From assembly GCA_001303025.1 (NCBI GenBank), contig LJNK01000012.1:1-64000 (forward strand): DNA of 64,000 nt. The letters run 5' to 3'. Shown piece by piece: positions 16,096-25,087 of this stretch (within the stretch, counting starts at the first letter, position 1; every line of letters begins with the position of its first letter). This DNA is from Deltaproteobacteria bacterium SG8_13. Its GTDB lineage: Bacteria; Desulfobacterota; Desulfobacteria; Desulfobacterales; SG8-13. The notes beneath the pieces were generated by a model. The model had not been told where the DNA came from. It searched no databases and worked only from the letters and a program-made list of their open reading frames with translations. Position numbers and translations under genes: made by a program.

Positions 16096-17289
16096 ATGCC
16101 CTTTTACCCTCTGATAAACCGGCGCCATTTTCTGAAGGTGGCCGGCGCCGCCACCATGGGGTCGATCCTGTCCCCCCTGCACCCCGTGGAGGCCGCCGTC
16201 AAACCGACTCCGGTGCCCACCCGTCCTTTCGGCAGGACCGGGATCGACGTGTCCATTCTGTCATTTGGCGGCAGCTTGCACCTTCCGCAGCTGATGCTGC
16301 GGCAGGCGTTCAAATGGGGCGTTACCTACTGGGATACCGCCAACTCCTACATGGGCGGAAACAGCGAACAGCGCATCGGCAAGTACCTGGCCGCCTTCCC
16401 CCAGGACCGAAAAAAGATCTTTCTGGTTACCAAATCCCATGCCTGGAGCACCGAAGGTATGAGCGCCGACCTGGACGAATCCCTTCTTCGGATGAACACC
16501 GATTATGTCGATCTTTTTTTCGTCCACGGCATCAGCGGCATCGACGAGATGGACGACGACAAACGCCGCTGGGGCGAGAAGAAAAAGGCGGAAGGCAAAG
16601 TGCGCCTATTCGGGTTCAGCACCCACAGCAACATGGAGCAGTGTCTGCTGTCGGCAGCGGGTCTCGGCTGGATCGACGCCATCATGATGACCTACAACTA
16701 CCGTCTGATGGACACCGACGAGATGCGCAGGGCGGTGGACGCCTGCGCCGAAGCCGGAATCGGGCTGACGGCTATGAAAACGCAGGGCGGGGGCTCTTTT
16801 CGCTGGGCCGGGGACCGGGCCCGGGAAATCACCGACCGGTTTGTAGCCAAAGGGTTCACCGAGGGCCAGGCAAAGCTAAAAGCCGTTTGGGAGAACCGTC
16901 AGATCGCCAGCATCTGCTCGGAGATGCCGAACATGAAGTTGCTGATGGAAAACGTCTCGGCCGCGCTCGACCGCACCCGGCTTTCGGCCCGCGACCGCCA
17001 GGTGCTGCAGCGTCACGCCCGATTGACCCGCTCGGGTTACTGCGCCGGTTGCGCGCGGATATGCGAATCGGCCGTCACGGCAGAGGTGCCTATCCGCGAT
17101 GCCATGCGCTATTTGATGTACGGCAGAAGCTACGGCGACCGGCACCGGGCCGCACATCATTTCCAGCAGATTCCGGAACACACGCGACAAACGATGGCCG
17201 TACTGGACTATTCCCACGCAGAACAGGCGTGCCCGCAGCAGATGGCCATCGGCCGGCTCATCCGGGAGGGGTTGATCGAATTCACCTAA
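16096..17289 (+). CDS. Tat-exported aldo/keto reductase with C-terminal Fe-S cysteines
   Basis: 397 aa from ATG 16096 (GGAGAG upstream). The N-terminus has a twin-arginine signal (NRRHFLKVAGAATMG, cleaved after about residue 33). The AKR barrel shows the catalytic Asp in YWDTANSY, Lys in LVTKSH and His in LFFVHG. The C-terminus adds CAGCARICE and a later Cys (ACPQQ), the CxxCxxxC...C arrangement seen in Fe-S aldo/keto reductases. The enzyme is expected to be folded with its cofactor in the cytoplasm and exported. The physiological substrate is unknown. A PHP protein and an amidohydrolase follow. Confidence 0.88.
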   Translation: MPFYPLINRRHFLKVAGAATMGSILSPLHPVEAAVKPTPVPTRPFGRTGIDVSILSFGGSLHLPQLMLRQAFKWGVTYWDTANSYMGGNSEQRIGKYLAAFPQDRKKIFLVTKSHAWSTEGMSADLDESLLRMNTDYVDLFFVHGISGIDEMDDDKRRWGEKKKAEGKVRLFGFSTHSNMEQCLLSAAGLGWIDAIMMTYNYRLMDTDEMRRAVDACAEAGIGLTAMKTQGGGSFRWAGDRAREITDRFVAKGFTEGQAKLKAVWENRQIASICSEMPNMKLLMENVSAALDRTRLSARDRQVLQRHARLTRSGYCAGCARICESAVTAEVPIRDAMRYLMYGRSYGDRHRAAHHFQQIPEHTRQTMAVLDYSHAEQACPQQMAIGRLIREGLIEFT

Positions 17290-17316
17290 GCGTCGGAATT
17301 CGCCGGCCCGACTGGA

Positions 17317-17615
17317 ACGTCGGGGGACAGTATGCTGCCGGTCTCAGCCGGGCAGAGGTTCGAAAGACATTTAGAAACTATGCCGGTGCGCTGCAGATCA
17401 TCGAGACCGCACCGGCCGAACAGACGAATCTCAATAAAGCCCTGTTTTTGAAGGCCCCGGTGCTTCTGGAAAGCATGGATCGCCGGTGCGAGGCAAAGCA
17501 GTGCCTGGTGCCCTTATTGCGAAGCGAGCCGAAGGACACCCGTCTGTACCAATGGGGCAGTCGGCCTGTACAAGGAAGTCATCGCAGCCGGCTGCAGCGA
17601 TGCAGGAAAGCCTGA
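17317..17615 (+). pseudogene. Possible decayed TPR-like coding fragment
   Basis: Between the AKR and PHP genes one frame has coding-like codons and helical repeat character (AEVRKTFRNYAGALQIIET, NKALFLKAPVLLESM, EAKQCLVPLLRSEPKDTR). After about 17545 the likely protein continues in another frame (GAVGLYKEVIAAGCSDAGKP). No start codon with a ribosome site is present. This looks like the remains of a TPR gene with a frameshift, but the evidence is only compositional. Confidence 0.25.
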
Positions 17616-17651
17616 TATTCCTTCTGAAACACCGTTTGCAAAAATACCGAC

Positions 17652-18245
17652 ATGCGTTACGATCTGCACACTCACACGGCCGAATATTCCCCCTGCAGCG
17701 CGATCACAGCCGACGAGTTGTGCCGGCTGGCACCGGCACTGGGCATCGACGGCATCGCTCTGACCGAGCACGACCTCTGGCGTCCGCAAGGCGAGCTTGC
17801 TGCCCTGCGGGAGAGCCACCCCGAACTGACCATCTTCGACGGGATGGAGCGCTCGTGCCGGGAAGGCCACTTCCTGGTGTTTTTACCGGAGGAGACCGGC
17901 CTGCACGCCGCTATGCCGCCCGACACCGTCCATGCCCTTTCCGCCTGGACACGCGAGCGGGGCGGTTTGCTGATCTGGGCCCACCCGTTTCGCTTCGAGA
18001 GCAGGCGTATTCCATTCTGGCTGAGTACTGTGCCCATCGACGGTATCGAAGTGATCAGCAGCAACATGGACCTGCAGCTAAGCGAGCTGGCCGAAAGTGT
18101 GGCAACCGAATACGGAATTCTGCCGTTCTTCAACAGTGACGCCCACGAGGCCGAATCGGTGGGACGCTACTGGAACGAGTTCGACGCGCACCTGCACAGC
18201 GTGGATCAGCTCATCGCCCATGTAACCAACGGATCGCTTCGCTGA
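17652..18245 (+). CDS. PHP-domain phosphoesterase-like protein
   Basis: 197 aa. PHP metal-binding motifs are in order: MRYDLHTHTAEYSPCS (HxH near the N-terminus), IDGIALTEHD (EHD), IWAHPFR (HP) and FFNSDAH (DAH). The length fits a minimal single-domain PHP hydrolase, cytoplasmic by sequence. PHP proteins use two or three metals for phosphoester hydrolysis, but the substrate cannot be named. It starts 362 bases after the AKR and is followed within 27 bases by the amidohydrolase gene. Confidence 0.88.
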   Translation: MRYDLHTHTAEYSPCSAITADELCRLAPALGIDGIALTEHDLWRPQGELAALRESHPELTIFDGMERSCREGHFLVFLPEETGLHAAMPPDTVHALSAWTRERGGLLIWAHPFRFESRRIPFWLSTVPIDGIEVISSNMDLQLSELAESVATEYGILPFFNSDAHEAESVGRYWNEFDAHLHSVDQLIAHVTNGSLR

Positions 18246-18272
18246 ACCGGCACACCGTGAGATAGGAAACAC

Positions 18273-19730
18273 ATGCGCCTCAGATTTTCACTTCTGGCAT
18301 CGACGCTCATTTTCCTGATGCAACCGGAAGCGGCCCCGTGGGCCGGGACAGAAACGGTGACCGCTTTCGTGCACGTGAACCTGGTCCCGATGACAGAAGA
18401 AATCGTTTTGCCGGATCATACGGTCCTGGTGGCCGGAAAACGGATCGTGGCCATCGGCCCGGCCGGCCGGATCGACGTTCCGGCCACCGCTCGGGTCATC
18501 GATGGATCCGGCTGCTTTCTGATGCCCGGTCTGGCAGACATGCACATCCACCTCCGGGAAAACTGGCTGGGCGGCAGCTGGCCGGTTTCGCCCTTTTTCC
18601 TCTACCTGGCAAACGGCGTCACGACGATCCGCTGCTTCGGACCCGGGGGCAAAAGCGGTCGGTACGCCCTGCGATGGCGCGAAGAGATCGACAGCGACAG
18701 GCGCGTCGGCCCGCGGATCTACACCTGCGGCCCGTCGCTGAGGGGTCCGGTGCAGCACCCCGAACTGGAAGTGATCAGACAAAGATACCGGGGTTTTGAT
18801 TTCATCAAGATTTACTCGTATGTGACACCGGCCGAATTCCGGGAGGCGACGGCAACGGCCGCAAAACTGGGCATCTACACCGCCGGTCACATACCGTTCC
18901 AGGTCGGTCTGGACGGGGCCTTATCTGCAAAAATGGATGAAATCGCCCACGTGGAGGAGCTTTGGTGGGAACTGGTCGATTTCGACCGGCACAAGGCCCT
19001 GAGCGGCGCCGCCTGGATGCCCTACGTCATCGCTGCGGCGTTCGAAGAATACCGCCCGTTTCTCGGGCTCGACGAGTCGGAAATCGAAAACCGAATGGGG
19101 CCGTTAATCGCGGGCATCGTTGCCAAACTGAAGGGCAAAGCAATCCCGGTGTGCACGACCCTATTTATCGACGAAGTGATCGTTGAGAAACTGCACCGCC
19201 CGCAGGCGTTTCTGGATAAACCGGTGAACCGGTACCTGCCGCAGTGGTACATCGATCAATTCCGGCAGGGAAAGGAGAAACACCAGCGGCAGTTTAAAGG
19301 GGGCGAGGAATTTGCCCCCTTCAAGTACAGCATCGACCGGCTGATTTTGAAAGCCCTCAGAGAGAACCGAATCCCCCTGCTGCTGGCCACCGATGCCGGC
19401 ACCGGCGGTATGGGCCTGGTGCCCGGATTTTCCATCCACGACGAACTGCGCATCCTGGTGGAAAACGGCTTCAGCCCCTACGAGGCCCTTGCCACCGGAA
19501 CGACAAACGTATCGCCGGTGATCCGGGACATGACCGGCCAGGGCAACCTGGGTACTATCGAGGTGGGCCACCGGGCGGACCTTCTCCTGGTAGAACGAAA
19601 CCCTTTGGACGATGTCGCCCACATCCGAAAGCTGCGTGGAGTGATGGCAGCCGGCAGATGGCATGAAGCACAAGCACTGCGGGAAATCATTTCCCTCGGC
19701 ACTTCTACAGATTCAGGAGGTCTTCAATGA
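18273..19730 (+). CDS. Exported amidohydrolase-superfamily protein
   Basis: 485 aa with an N-terminal signal peptide (MRLRFSLLASTLIFLMQ, cleavage around residues 22-26). The metal-dependent hydrolase fold is shown by DMHIHLRENW (HxH), a Lys-containing strand (FDFIKIYSYV), GHIPFQ, and LLATDAGTGGMG (catalytic Asp). The C-terminal beta-sandwich ends GTIEVGHRADLLLVERNP, typical of imidazolonepropionase or prolidase-like members. The substrate (peptide-like, cyclic amide or other) is unknown. Its stop overlaps the start of the lipoprotein gene by four bases, showing translational coupling. Confidence 0.88.
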   Translation: MRLRFSLLASTLIFLMQPEAAPWAGTETVTAFVHVNLVPMTEEIVLPDHTVLVAGKRIVAIGPAGRIDVPATARVIDGSGCFLMPGLADMHIHLRENWLGGSWPVSPFFLYLANGVTTIRCFGPGGKSGRYALRWREEIDSDRRVGPRIYTCGPSLRGPVQHPELEVIRQRYRGFDFIKIYSYVTPAEFREATATAAKLGIYTAGHIPFQVGLDGALSAKMDEIAHVEELWWELVDFDRHKALSGAAWMPYVIAAAFEEYRPFLGLDESEIENRMGPLIAGIVAKLKGKAIPVCTTLFIDEVIVEKLHRPQAFLDKPVNRYLPQWYIDQFRQGKEKHQRQFKGGEEFAPFKYSIDRLILKALRENRIPLLLATDAGTGGMGLVPGFSIHDELRILVENGFSPYEALATGTTNVSPVIRDMTGQGNLGTIEVGHRADLLLVERNPLDDVAHIRKLRGVMAAGRWHEAQALREIISLGTSTDSGGLQ

Positions 19731-20341
19731 AACGAGAACGCGCAAAATACCTTGGCCTGACAGTTATCGCCGCTGCAGTGCTGCTCGCCTGCGCCGGCAC
19801 CGATCTCACTACCAAGCGAATCGACCAGAGCGCTTTGATCAAACCGGTCTCCGACATCCTTGTCATCGTGGTGGCGGACAGCGACGAAACGAGACGTTAT
19901 TTCGAAGGCCGATTCGTTGAGGCCCTGAAGGCGGCCGGCGTTGACGCGATTGCCAGTGCGGATGCCATCCCCATGCCGTCCGACCTGGAGCTGAAAAAGG
20001 AGGCGATCCTGCAAGCGGTCGCGCGGCATGAAAGCGACGCCGTTCTAGTTACCCACCTGGCCGATATCGCGTACACGGAAAGCCGCAGTCGCGCCAATCC
20101 GCAAGAGTACGGTTATTACAGTTACTACGGCATTTTGTACAAATACTACCACGACCCGGGCTACTCCCGCACCTATGCAACGGTTTTGTTGGAAACCAAC
20201 GTGTTCGACGTGCAGACGGAAAACCTCATCTGGTCCGGTCAGACAAAGTCCCTGGACAAGGCGCAGGTGGAGATCATCAACGACACGATATCGCTGGTGG
20301 TGCGCGATCTGATCAACAAGAAACTGCTCGCACCCAAATAG
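19727..20341 (+). CDS. Lipoprotein of unknown function
   Basis: 204 aa; ATG 19727 overlaps the amidohydrolase stop (ATGA). A type II signal with lipobox LLAC is at about residues 19-22. After the Cys, the sequence alternates strands and helices, with ILVIVVADSDETRRYFEGRFVEALKAAGVDA suggesting an alpha/beta domain, then a Tyr-rich middle (YGYYSYYGILYKYYHDPGY). The family is not recognised, though the general layout resembles small DUF4136-like envelope lipoproteins. Coupling implies that it acts with the exported amidohydrolase. Confidence 0.75.
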   Translation: MKRERAKYLGLTVIAAAVLLACAGTDLTTKRIDQSALIKPVSDILVIVVADSDETRRYFEGRFVEALKAAGVDAIASADAIPMPSDLELKKEAILQAVARHESDAVLVTHLADIAYTESRSRANPQEYGYYSYYGILYKYYHDPGYSRTYATVLLETNVFDVQTENLIWSGQTKSLDKAQVEIINDTISLVVRDLINKKLLAPK

Positions 20342-20390
20342 CACCGCAACCGACGAGCGTTGCTGCCGTTCTCCGCAGCACCGCTGCCCA

Positions 20391-20705
20391 TCAGAACCGG
20401 GGGATGATTCCCCCTACCAGGGGCTCGTAGATCCGGTATTCCGTTTTTCCTCCCAGCAGTTCATCCACCTGGTTTTGCAGCTCCTGGCGTTCTTTGCTGT
20501 TCAGCCACCGGTTCCAGTCTTCCAGCGTGTTCCAGGTGCTGATCACCAGGTATTCACCGGCACAGTCCAGACAGCGGAAGGTGCGGCCCGTTATGTACCC
20601 CGGCTGGATCGTGGCCAGCGACCGCAGTTTTACGATCAACGGGGCCAGCTCGGCCGCTTTGTCCGTCTCGCTGAAAGACCGCCGTATCAAAACCGATACT
20701 GCCAT
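20391..20705 (-). CDS. Antibiotic biosynthesis monooxygenase (ABM) domain protein
   Basis: 104 aa from ATG 20705, behind AAGGAGGGAG. It shows the ABM ferredoxin-like fold pattern: IRRSFSETDKAAELAPLIVKLRS, then PGYITGRTF, and the YLVISTWNTLEDWNRWLNSKERQEL block that is the family hallmark. ABM proteins include cofactor-free monooxygenases and haem-degrading or unknown members. The actual role here cannot be assigned. It is convergent with the lipoprotein gene. Confidence 0.85.
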   Translation of the reverse strand: MAVSVLIRRSFSETDKAAELAPLIVKLRSLATIQPGYITGRTFRCLDCAGEYLVISTWNTLEDWNRWLNSKERQELQNQVDELLGGKTEYRIYEPLVGGIIPRF

Positions 20706-21006
20706 GAGCTCCCTCCTTGTCAGCTGCTGTGAATGGTGTGCGGAAAGGCCCGTCAAATGCCTTCTGTCCTGCCGCATTGCCACTATAGTACGCGTCGGGC
20801 TCGGGTCAAAGGAAAATATTCATCTCGTGTGGGCTGGGAAAAAACGGCGAGTCTGCTCATAATTGATACCGCAGAATCCCTCTGGAAATCGCACGCAAGA
20901 GTTCTTCTATTCGTATGCCTTGCCATGAACCGGATTGGTTTGCTATGAAGTGTTCTTTTTCAGTGTAGCGGTTTTCCGGAGTGCCATACCAAATTCAATC
21001 ATTTTT
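20706..21006. other. Divergent spacer, no gene seen
   Basis: About 300 AT-richer bases between the ABM gene and the exported PHP protein. It presumably carries both promoters, but I see no clear -35/-10 pair. Short frames here have no ribosome sites. Confidence 0.35.
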
Positions 21007-22122
21007 ATGCGGCATGTCATGCAAAAAGATCCTTTCTACCACCATCGCACCTTACTGCTGGTCATATCTACGTGCCTGTGGACCTGGTTCTGCAGCACCC
21101 CTGCCGCCGCCGGGCAGTACCGCGTCTACTACGGCCACGTCCACAACCACTCCAATGCGTCCGATGGGAAAGGGAGCCCTGAAAAAGCCTACAGCGATGC
21201 TCAGAAGGTTGCCGGACTCGACTTTTTCGGCCTTTCCGATCACGCCGAGCGGATGAGCGCCAGTGAGTGGAAAAAAATCAAGGCCGTCGCCGAAGCCCGT
21301 AATCAAGAGGGCGTGTTTGTCACCTTCTGGGGATTCGAGTGGTCCAGCTACACCCACGGCCACGTGACCGTGATTCAAACCGATGATTACACCAGCGCCA
21401 GAAAGACCCGTACCGACACGTTTGCAGAATTGGCGGCCTGGGTGTCGGCCAGAAATGCGATCGCCTTTTTCAACCACCCCGGCCGGCAGGACAAGATTGG
21501 CGCCGAGTTCGGCCATTTCAGCTCCCCTCCTTCCCGCCAATTTGTCGGCATCGACCTGTTCAACAAGATCGACGGATTCGAGCAGTACTATTACAACGAC
21601 GGTTACCAGCGCAACGACGGCCACAAGGGGTATTACGACGAAGCCCTGTGGGCGGGCTGGCGCGTCGGTGCGGCCGGTTCGGACGACAACCACAGCGGCA
21701 CTTGGGGCAGCCGGACCGACTACCGCCTGGCGGTGCTGGCCCCGGCCAAAACCCGGTCGGCCATAACCGAAGCCCTTGTCGCACGGCGGTTTTTTTCCAC
21801 CCTGGACAAAAACCTGTCGCTTTCCATCGAAATCTGCGGACAGCAGATGGGCTCACTGGTCGAGGCCGGCAGCTGCGAATGCGTCATCCGCGCCGCCGAC
21901 GGCGACACGGAAAGGTTCGAGCAGATCCTGCTCGTCAAAGACGGCACCGTGAATCGGGTCTGGCATCCCTACGAAACCGCTCCAACCGTAACCGCAGCTC
22001 TAACGACTCGCGGCGGTGAATATTACTACGTCAAGGTTACCCAGGCCGACGGCGACGAAGCCATTTCATCGCCCATCTGGATTACCGAACCGCCCGCTCC
22101 GGCACCCTCTGCCCGAAAGTAG
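21007..22122 (+). CDS. Exported PHP-type (CehA/McbA-like) metal-dependent hydrolase
   Basis: About 371 aa. Start ATG 21007 or 21019 places a signal peptide (HHRTLLLVISTCLWTWF...AAA) at the N-terminus; the frame is open further up but without a ribosome site. Metal-site motifs are YYGHVHNHSNASDGK (HxH), FFGLSDHAE (DH), FFNHPG and GSDDNH, matching DUF3604/CehA-like PHP proteins. The C-terminal 100 residues form a beta-rich domain (SLSIEICGQQMGS, VWHPYETAP). It should act in the periplasm on a phosphoester or related bond. It is unlinked by operon to the cytosolic PHP protein at 17652. Confidence 0.85.
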   Translation: MRHVMQKDPFYHHRTLLLVISTCLWTWFCSTPAAAGQYRVYYGHVHNHSNASDGKGSPEKAYSDAQKVAGLDFFGLSDHAERMSASEWKKIKAVAEARNQEGVFVTFWGFEWSSYTHGHVTVIQTDDYTSARKTRTDTFAELAAWVSARNAIAFFNHPGRQDKIGAEFGHFSSPPSRQFVGIDLFNKIDGFEQYYYNDGYQRNDGHKGYYDEALWAGWRVGAAGSDDNHSGTWGSRTDYRLAVLAPAKTRSAITEALVARRFFSTLDKNLSLSIEICGQQMGSLVEAGSCECVIRAADGDTERFEQILLVKDGTVNRVWHPYETAPTVTAALTTRGGEYYYVKVTQADGDEAISSPIWITEPPAPAPSARK

Positions 22123-22300
22123 CCGCCCCTCCAAAGGCCCCACAATCTTCGCACCAGCGGTTGAGTTGACGAAACTTGTCACTTTTCAGGGACAATTTTT
22201 GTCTTCCCGCGGCGAAAAAAATATACAACTAACTAAAATAACTCCCTTTTTGTCAAGGTACGCTTCTTGCTGCCAATAACGCAGAGGGGTTTGACAATAA
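22123..22300. other. AT-richer spacer after the exported PHP gene
   Basis: No gene. It contains a short inverted repeat (TTGTC ... GACAA around 22178-22197) and an AT-rich block (22215-22255), probably regulatory for downstream sequence. Confidence 0.3.
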
Positions 22301-22483
22301 AAGCCGACGGGCGCCTATCCGGGCTGCGGTATCCTCAGCCGGAAAAACCGACCCCTGTTCGCCGCCTGGAGCCGGCAGGACCCGGTGGACGACTGGGAGT
22401 GTGAACGGGCCCGCCGGATCGAGCGCATTCAGTGCAACGAAAACCCGTTTGTCAAAGACGACTGCGTGCAGCTGTCACTTTGG
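22301..22483 (+). pseudogene. Remnant of endonuclease I (EndA/NucM family), C-terminal fragment
   Basis: Beginning just after an in-frame TAA (22298-22300), the frame reads YPGCGILSRKNRPLFAAW, then RQDPVDDWECERARRIERIQ and NENPFVKDDC. This is the conserved end of secreted endonuclease I, whose E. coli member ends '...[34 protein letters not shown]'. The catalytic N-terminal and central parts are absent from the upstream sequence in every frame. It is therefore a truncated gene about one quarter of normal length. Beyond 22483 the similarity stops and the frame drifts into non-coding-like sequence. Confidence 0.7.
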
Positions 22484-22818
22484 AAATCGCTTTTGCTAAG
22501 GACTCCTATTCTGTCGCCGGGACAATTCATTTCAAGGACAGGTTCGATGTCAGATCTCCGATCGATTGAGGCGTGCGGTATTTCGTGGTATAATAGCTTG
22601 CCGTTCCAGCCCTGTCGATTCAGAACCATCCATAAGTCCGCACTCCAGCTCTGTCCGGTTTACAGTCAGTCCCTGATCGGCCCCTGCTCCCGCATCCAGG
22701 GTTCGGGGAGACACCCATTGAACTGATTGGCTCTCCGAAAGGGCCACAAGGACACACTGGCGGTCGTCTTGAAACCGTCGCCAACCACCGGCATTTACAA
22801 AGCGAAAAGTATAAGCAG
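22484..22818. other. Gap between the endA remnant and the ankyrin gene
   Basis: 335 bases. No ribosome-site-preceded frame and no repeat. It probably carries the ankyrin gene's promoter. Confidence 0.3.
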
Positions 22819-24888
22819 ATGGCACACGCAAATACTGTTGGTATCAATACGATGACCAGCAACCCCACCAAGCGACAGAAGGCCTCTGCCCGGCGCCTTA
22901 TACTCTGGAAGCTGGCCAACGCCCTTACGCTGATCTGCCTGCTGGCCACCGGGCTGTTGATCCTGTGCTATATTCTGGGGCCCAAATCGGGAATGGAGGC
23001 CCTGGCGCTCATCATCCCCTGGATGATCGCCTTTGTGGTCAACCTGCTGCTGGTGGTACCCGCGGTTTTCTGCGCGGCATTTTCCGGATTCCACATCCGA
23101 AATCTTTGGATATACGGGTATTTTGCCCTGTTCTTTTTCACCCACGGCGCTTTTTTCGTCAGCGTAAACAAGATCGACGTCCAGCTCGCCCGACACTACC
23201 ACAACCTGGTGCATCCGGAGGAGATGGCGCTCAGCCGTGACCTGAGAGCGATGAGTATCCGGGTGCACAGCGGCCAGTTGCCGGATGCGAACCGGATGAA
23301 CCGCACCAAAGAGCGGATTCGAAGCGGTGTCGACGCAAACCGGAAAATCCCGGGCGAACCGCACGCGGCCCTGTTCTATGCCTGCAGGATCGGGGACCCG
23401 GAGCTGGTCCGTCTGCTCATCGAACACGGGGTTCGGATCGACGATCCGGGACCGCACACCGCCTCGCTGCTCAAAGAGGCGATCCGGTCAGGCCGCCCCG
23501 AGGTGGTGGCCGTGCTGCTGGAAAGCGGGGCGGATCCCAACTTCAAGGATCACGACGGTCAGACACCGCTGATGATCGCCACCTCCGGGGCCGACGATCG
23601 CAGCGTAGAGGTTCTTTTAGCGGCGGGTGCCGACCCTTCGGTCACCCATTATTCCGGGTCGGCCCTGTCCCGTGCGGTGCATGCCGGTGAAACGGGCATT
23701 GTCCGCCTGTTGCTATCCGTCGGTGCTAATCCCGCCGAAATTAGCCCAACCGGAAAAACGCTGCTCTACACGGCCGTGGAGAAAAACCTGCCGGAGATTG
23801 CCGCGCTGCTCCGATCCGCCGGATCGGTCCCTGAAAAATCATCCGGGGAGGCGGCAAGCTCTTCAGACGATCTTTATCGGGCGCTGACCAGGGGTAAATT
23901 CCAAACGCTCCAGCGATTGCTCGCACTGGGGGTACCACCGGATGAACGCGATGCCAAGGGCCGGACGCTGCTGGCCCGGGTCTGTGCGAACGGCTACCCC
24001 TCGCTGCATCACATGCCGGCGTTTCACGTTGCCCGCATTCTGGTCGACAGCGGGGCGGATGTGAATGCGGTGGACCACCACGGTCTGACACCGCTGATGA
24101 ATACCGCCGGTTCGGGAGCCCTGGACATCGCGGCGCTGCTGGTGACCAACGGCGCCCGGGTGGATGCCGCAACCGAAGACGGGCAGACTGCCCTGATGAT
24201 CGCCGCCGGCAAGGGACACAGGGATATCACGGCCCTGCTGCTGGAGGCCGGGGCAGACCCGAACGCCCGCACCCGGAGAAAGATGAACAACATCTACCCG
24301 CTCTACGGGGCCGTTAAAAGCGGTGATCCGGATCTGCTGAAAATGCTGTTTGATGCGGGAGCGGTCATCGATGAAGGGGGCCGTGACAAGGGCGATCTGT
24401 TTCAGAATGGGGCCGGTGAACCGCGGATCGTTCGCCTGCTGGCAATCTACGGTACCGCCCTCAACATGCCCGACAGCATGAACCGCTATGCATTGACACA
24501 GGTGCTCGATTACGGACGTTCCGAGTCGGCCCGCGTACTGCTTTCTTTGGGCGCACGGCCCGATATCCGGGCCCACGGGGGCAAACATCCGCTGGTGCTG
24601 GCCTCCGCCAGAGGGCACGTGGATATCCTTCCGCTGCTTTTCGATGCGAGCGAGAGCCTTCGAACGGACGGTAACATACAAAAGCGCGCGCTTCGTTCGG
24701 CGATCGAACGCGGTCAGGCCGGCTCCGTACAGTACCTTCTGGATCGCGGTGTGCCGGGATCTCTGGCGGAAGCGGAGTCGATCATGAAACACTCCCGCGA
24801 CCTGCGGAAGTCGCCGGAAAAAAAAGAGGCCATTCGCATCCTCTTCCGGGAAAAGGAGAAAAGCGGTGTGCTGCTGATGGTTCCATAA
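22819..24888 (+). CDS. Membrane-anchored ankyrin-repeat protein
   Basis: 689 aa (ATG 22819; ATG 22852 also possible). Three hydrophobic helices near residues 27-54, 61-90 and 95-116 anchor the protein. From about residue 180 on there are at least ten ankyrin repeats, recognisable by 'G.TPL..A...G....V..LL..GADPN', for example HDGQTPLMIATSGADDRSVEV, HHGLTPLMNTAGSGALDIAAL and EDGQTALMIAAGKGHRDITAL. Late repeats are degenerate. Ankyrin domains mediate protein binding, and the partner is unknown. A strong terminator ends the gene, so it is a monocistronic unit. Confidence 0.9.
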   Translation: MAHANTVGINTMTSNPTKRQKASARRLILWKLANALTLICLLATGLLILCYILGPKSGMEALALIIPWMIAFVVNLLLVVPAVFCAAFSGFHIRNLWIYGYFALFFFTHGAFFVSVNKIDVQLARHYHNLVHPEEMALSRDLRAMSIRVHSGQLPDANRMNRTKERIRSGVDANRKIPGEPHAALFYACRIGDPELVRLLIEHGVRIDDPGPHTASLLKEAIRSGRPEVVAVLLESGADPNFKDHDGQTPLMIATSGADDRSVEVLLAAGADPSVTHYSGSALSRAVHAGETGIVRLLLSVGANPAEISPTGKTLLYTAVEKNLPEIAALLRSAGSVPEKSSGEAASSSDDLYRALTRGKFQTLQRLLALGVPPDERDAKGRTLLARVCANGYPSLHHMPAFHVARILVDSGADVNAVDHHGLTPLMNTAGSGALDIAALLVTNGARVDAATEDGQTALMIAAGKGHRDITALLLEAGADPNARTRRKMNNIYPLYGAVKSGDPDLLKMLFDAGAVIDEGGRDKGDLFQNGAGEPRIVRLLAIYGTALNMPDSMNRYALTQVLDYGRSESARVLLSLGARPDIRAHGGKHPLVLASARGHVDILPLLFDASESLRTDGNIQKRALRSAIERGQAGSVQYLLDRGVPGSLAEAESIMKHSRDLRKSPEKKEAIRILFREKEKSGVLLMVP

Positions 24889-24907
24889 GGGCCGGCTCGG
24901 AAAGACA

Positions 24908-24941
24908 AAAAAGGCAGCGCCTCGAAATGCGCTGCCTTTTT
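24908..24941 (+). terminator. Strong bidirectional terminator
   Basis: A perfect 13-bp stem AAAAAGGCAGCGC/GCGCTGCCTTTTT around CTCGAAAT. The arms give a T tract on either strand, so it can end the ankyrin gene and also the small minus-strand gene at 25000. Confidence 0.9.
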
Positions 24942-24958
24942 GTTGCTAAGGAGGAACG

Positions 24959-25087
24959 ATGAAGTGTTACTCTAAATCAATACGCTGCCCGATCTGCGAT
25001 CAGCCCTGGACATCGATCCCGAGATCGCAGCCCAGGTGCGGATCCTTGTTTTCGCAATCAAAGTTTTTTTCACGGGTATCAACGTGA
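24959..25087 (+). CDS. 42-aa candidate with CxxC knuckle, overlapping an antisense ORF
   Basis: ATG 24959 is preceded by CTAAGGAGGAACG, an excellent ribosome site. The frame encodes 42 residues including RCPICDQPW and a later Cys-Gly, like half a zinc ribbon. Codons such as AGA, AGG and ATA, and the full overlap with an antisense frame with its own good ribosome site, make this the less certain of the two. The site lies directly after a terminator, so it would need its own promoter. Confidence 0.3.
   Translation: MKCYSKSIRCPICDQPWTSIPRSQPRCGSLFSQSKFFSRVST

Noticed and set aside
15882-17289. Long frame overlapping the aldo/keto reductase
   Set aside because: It is out of frame with a gene whose motifs are unambiguous; only its tail after 17317 was kept as a possible remnant.
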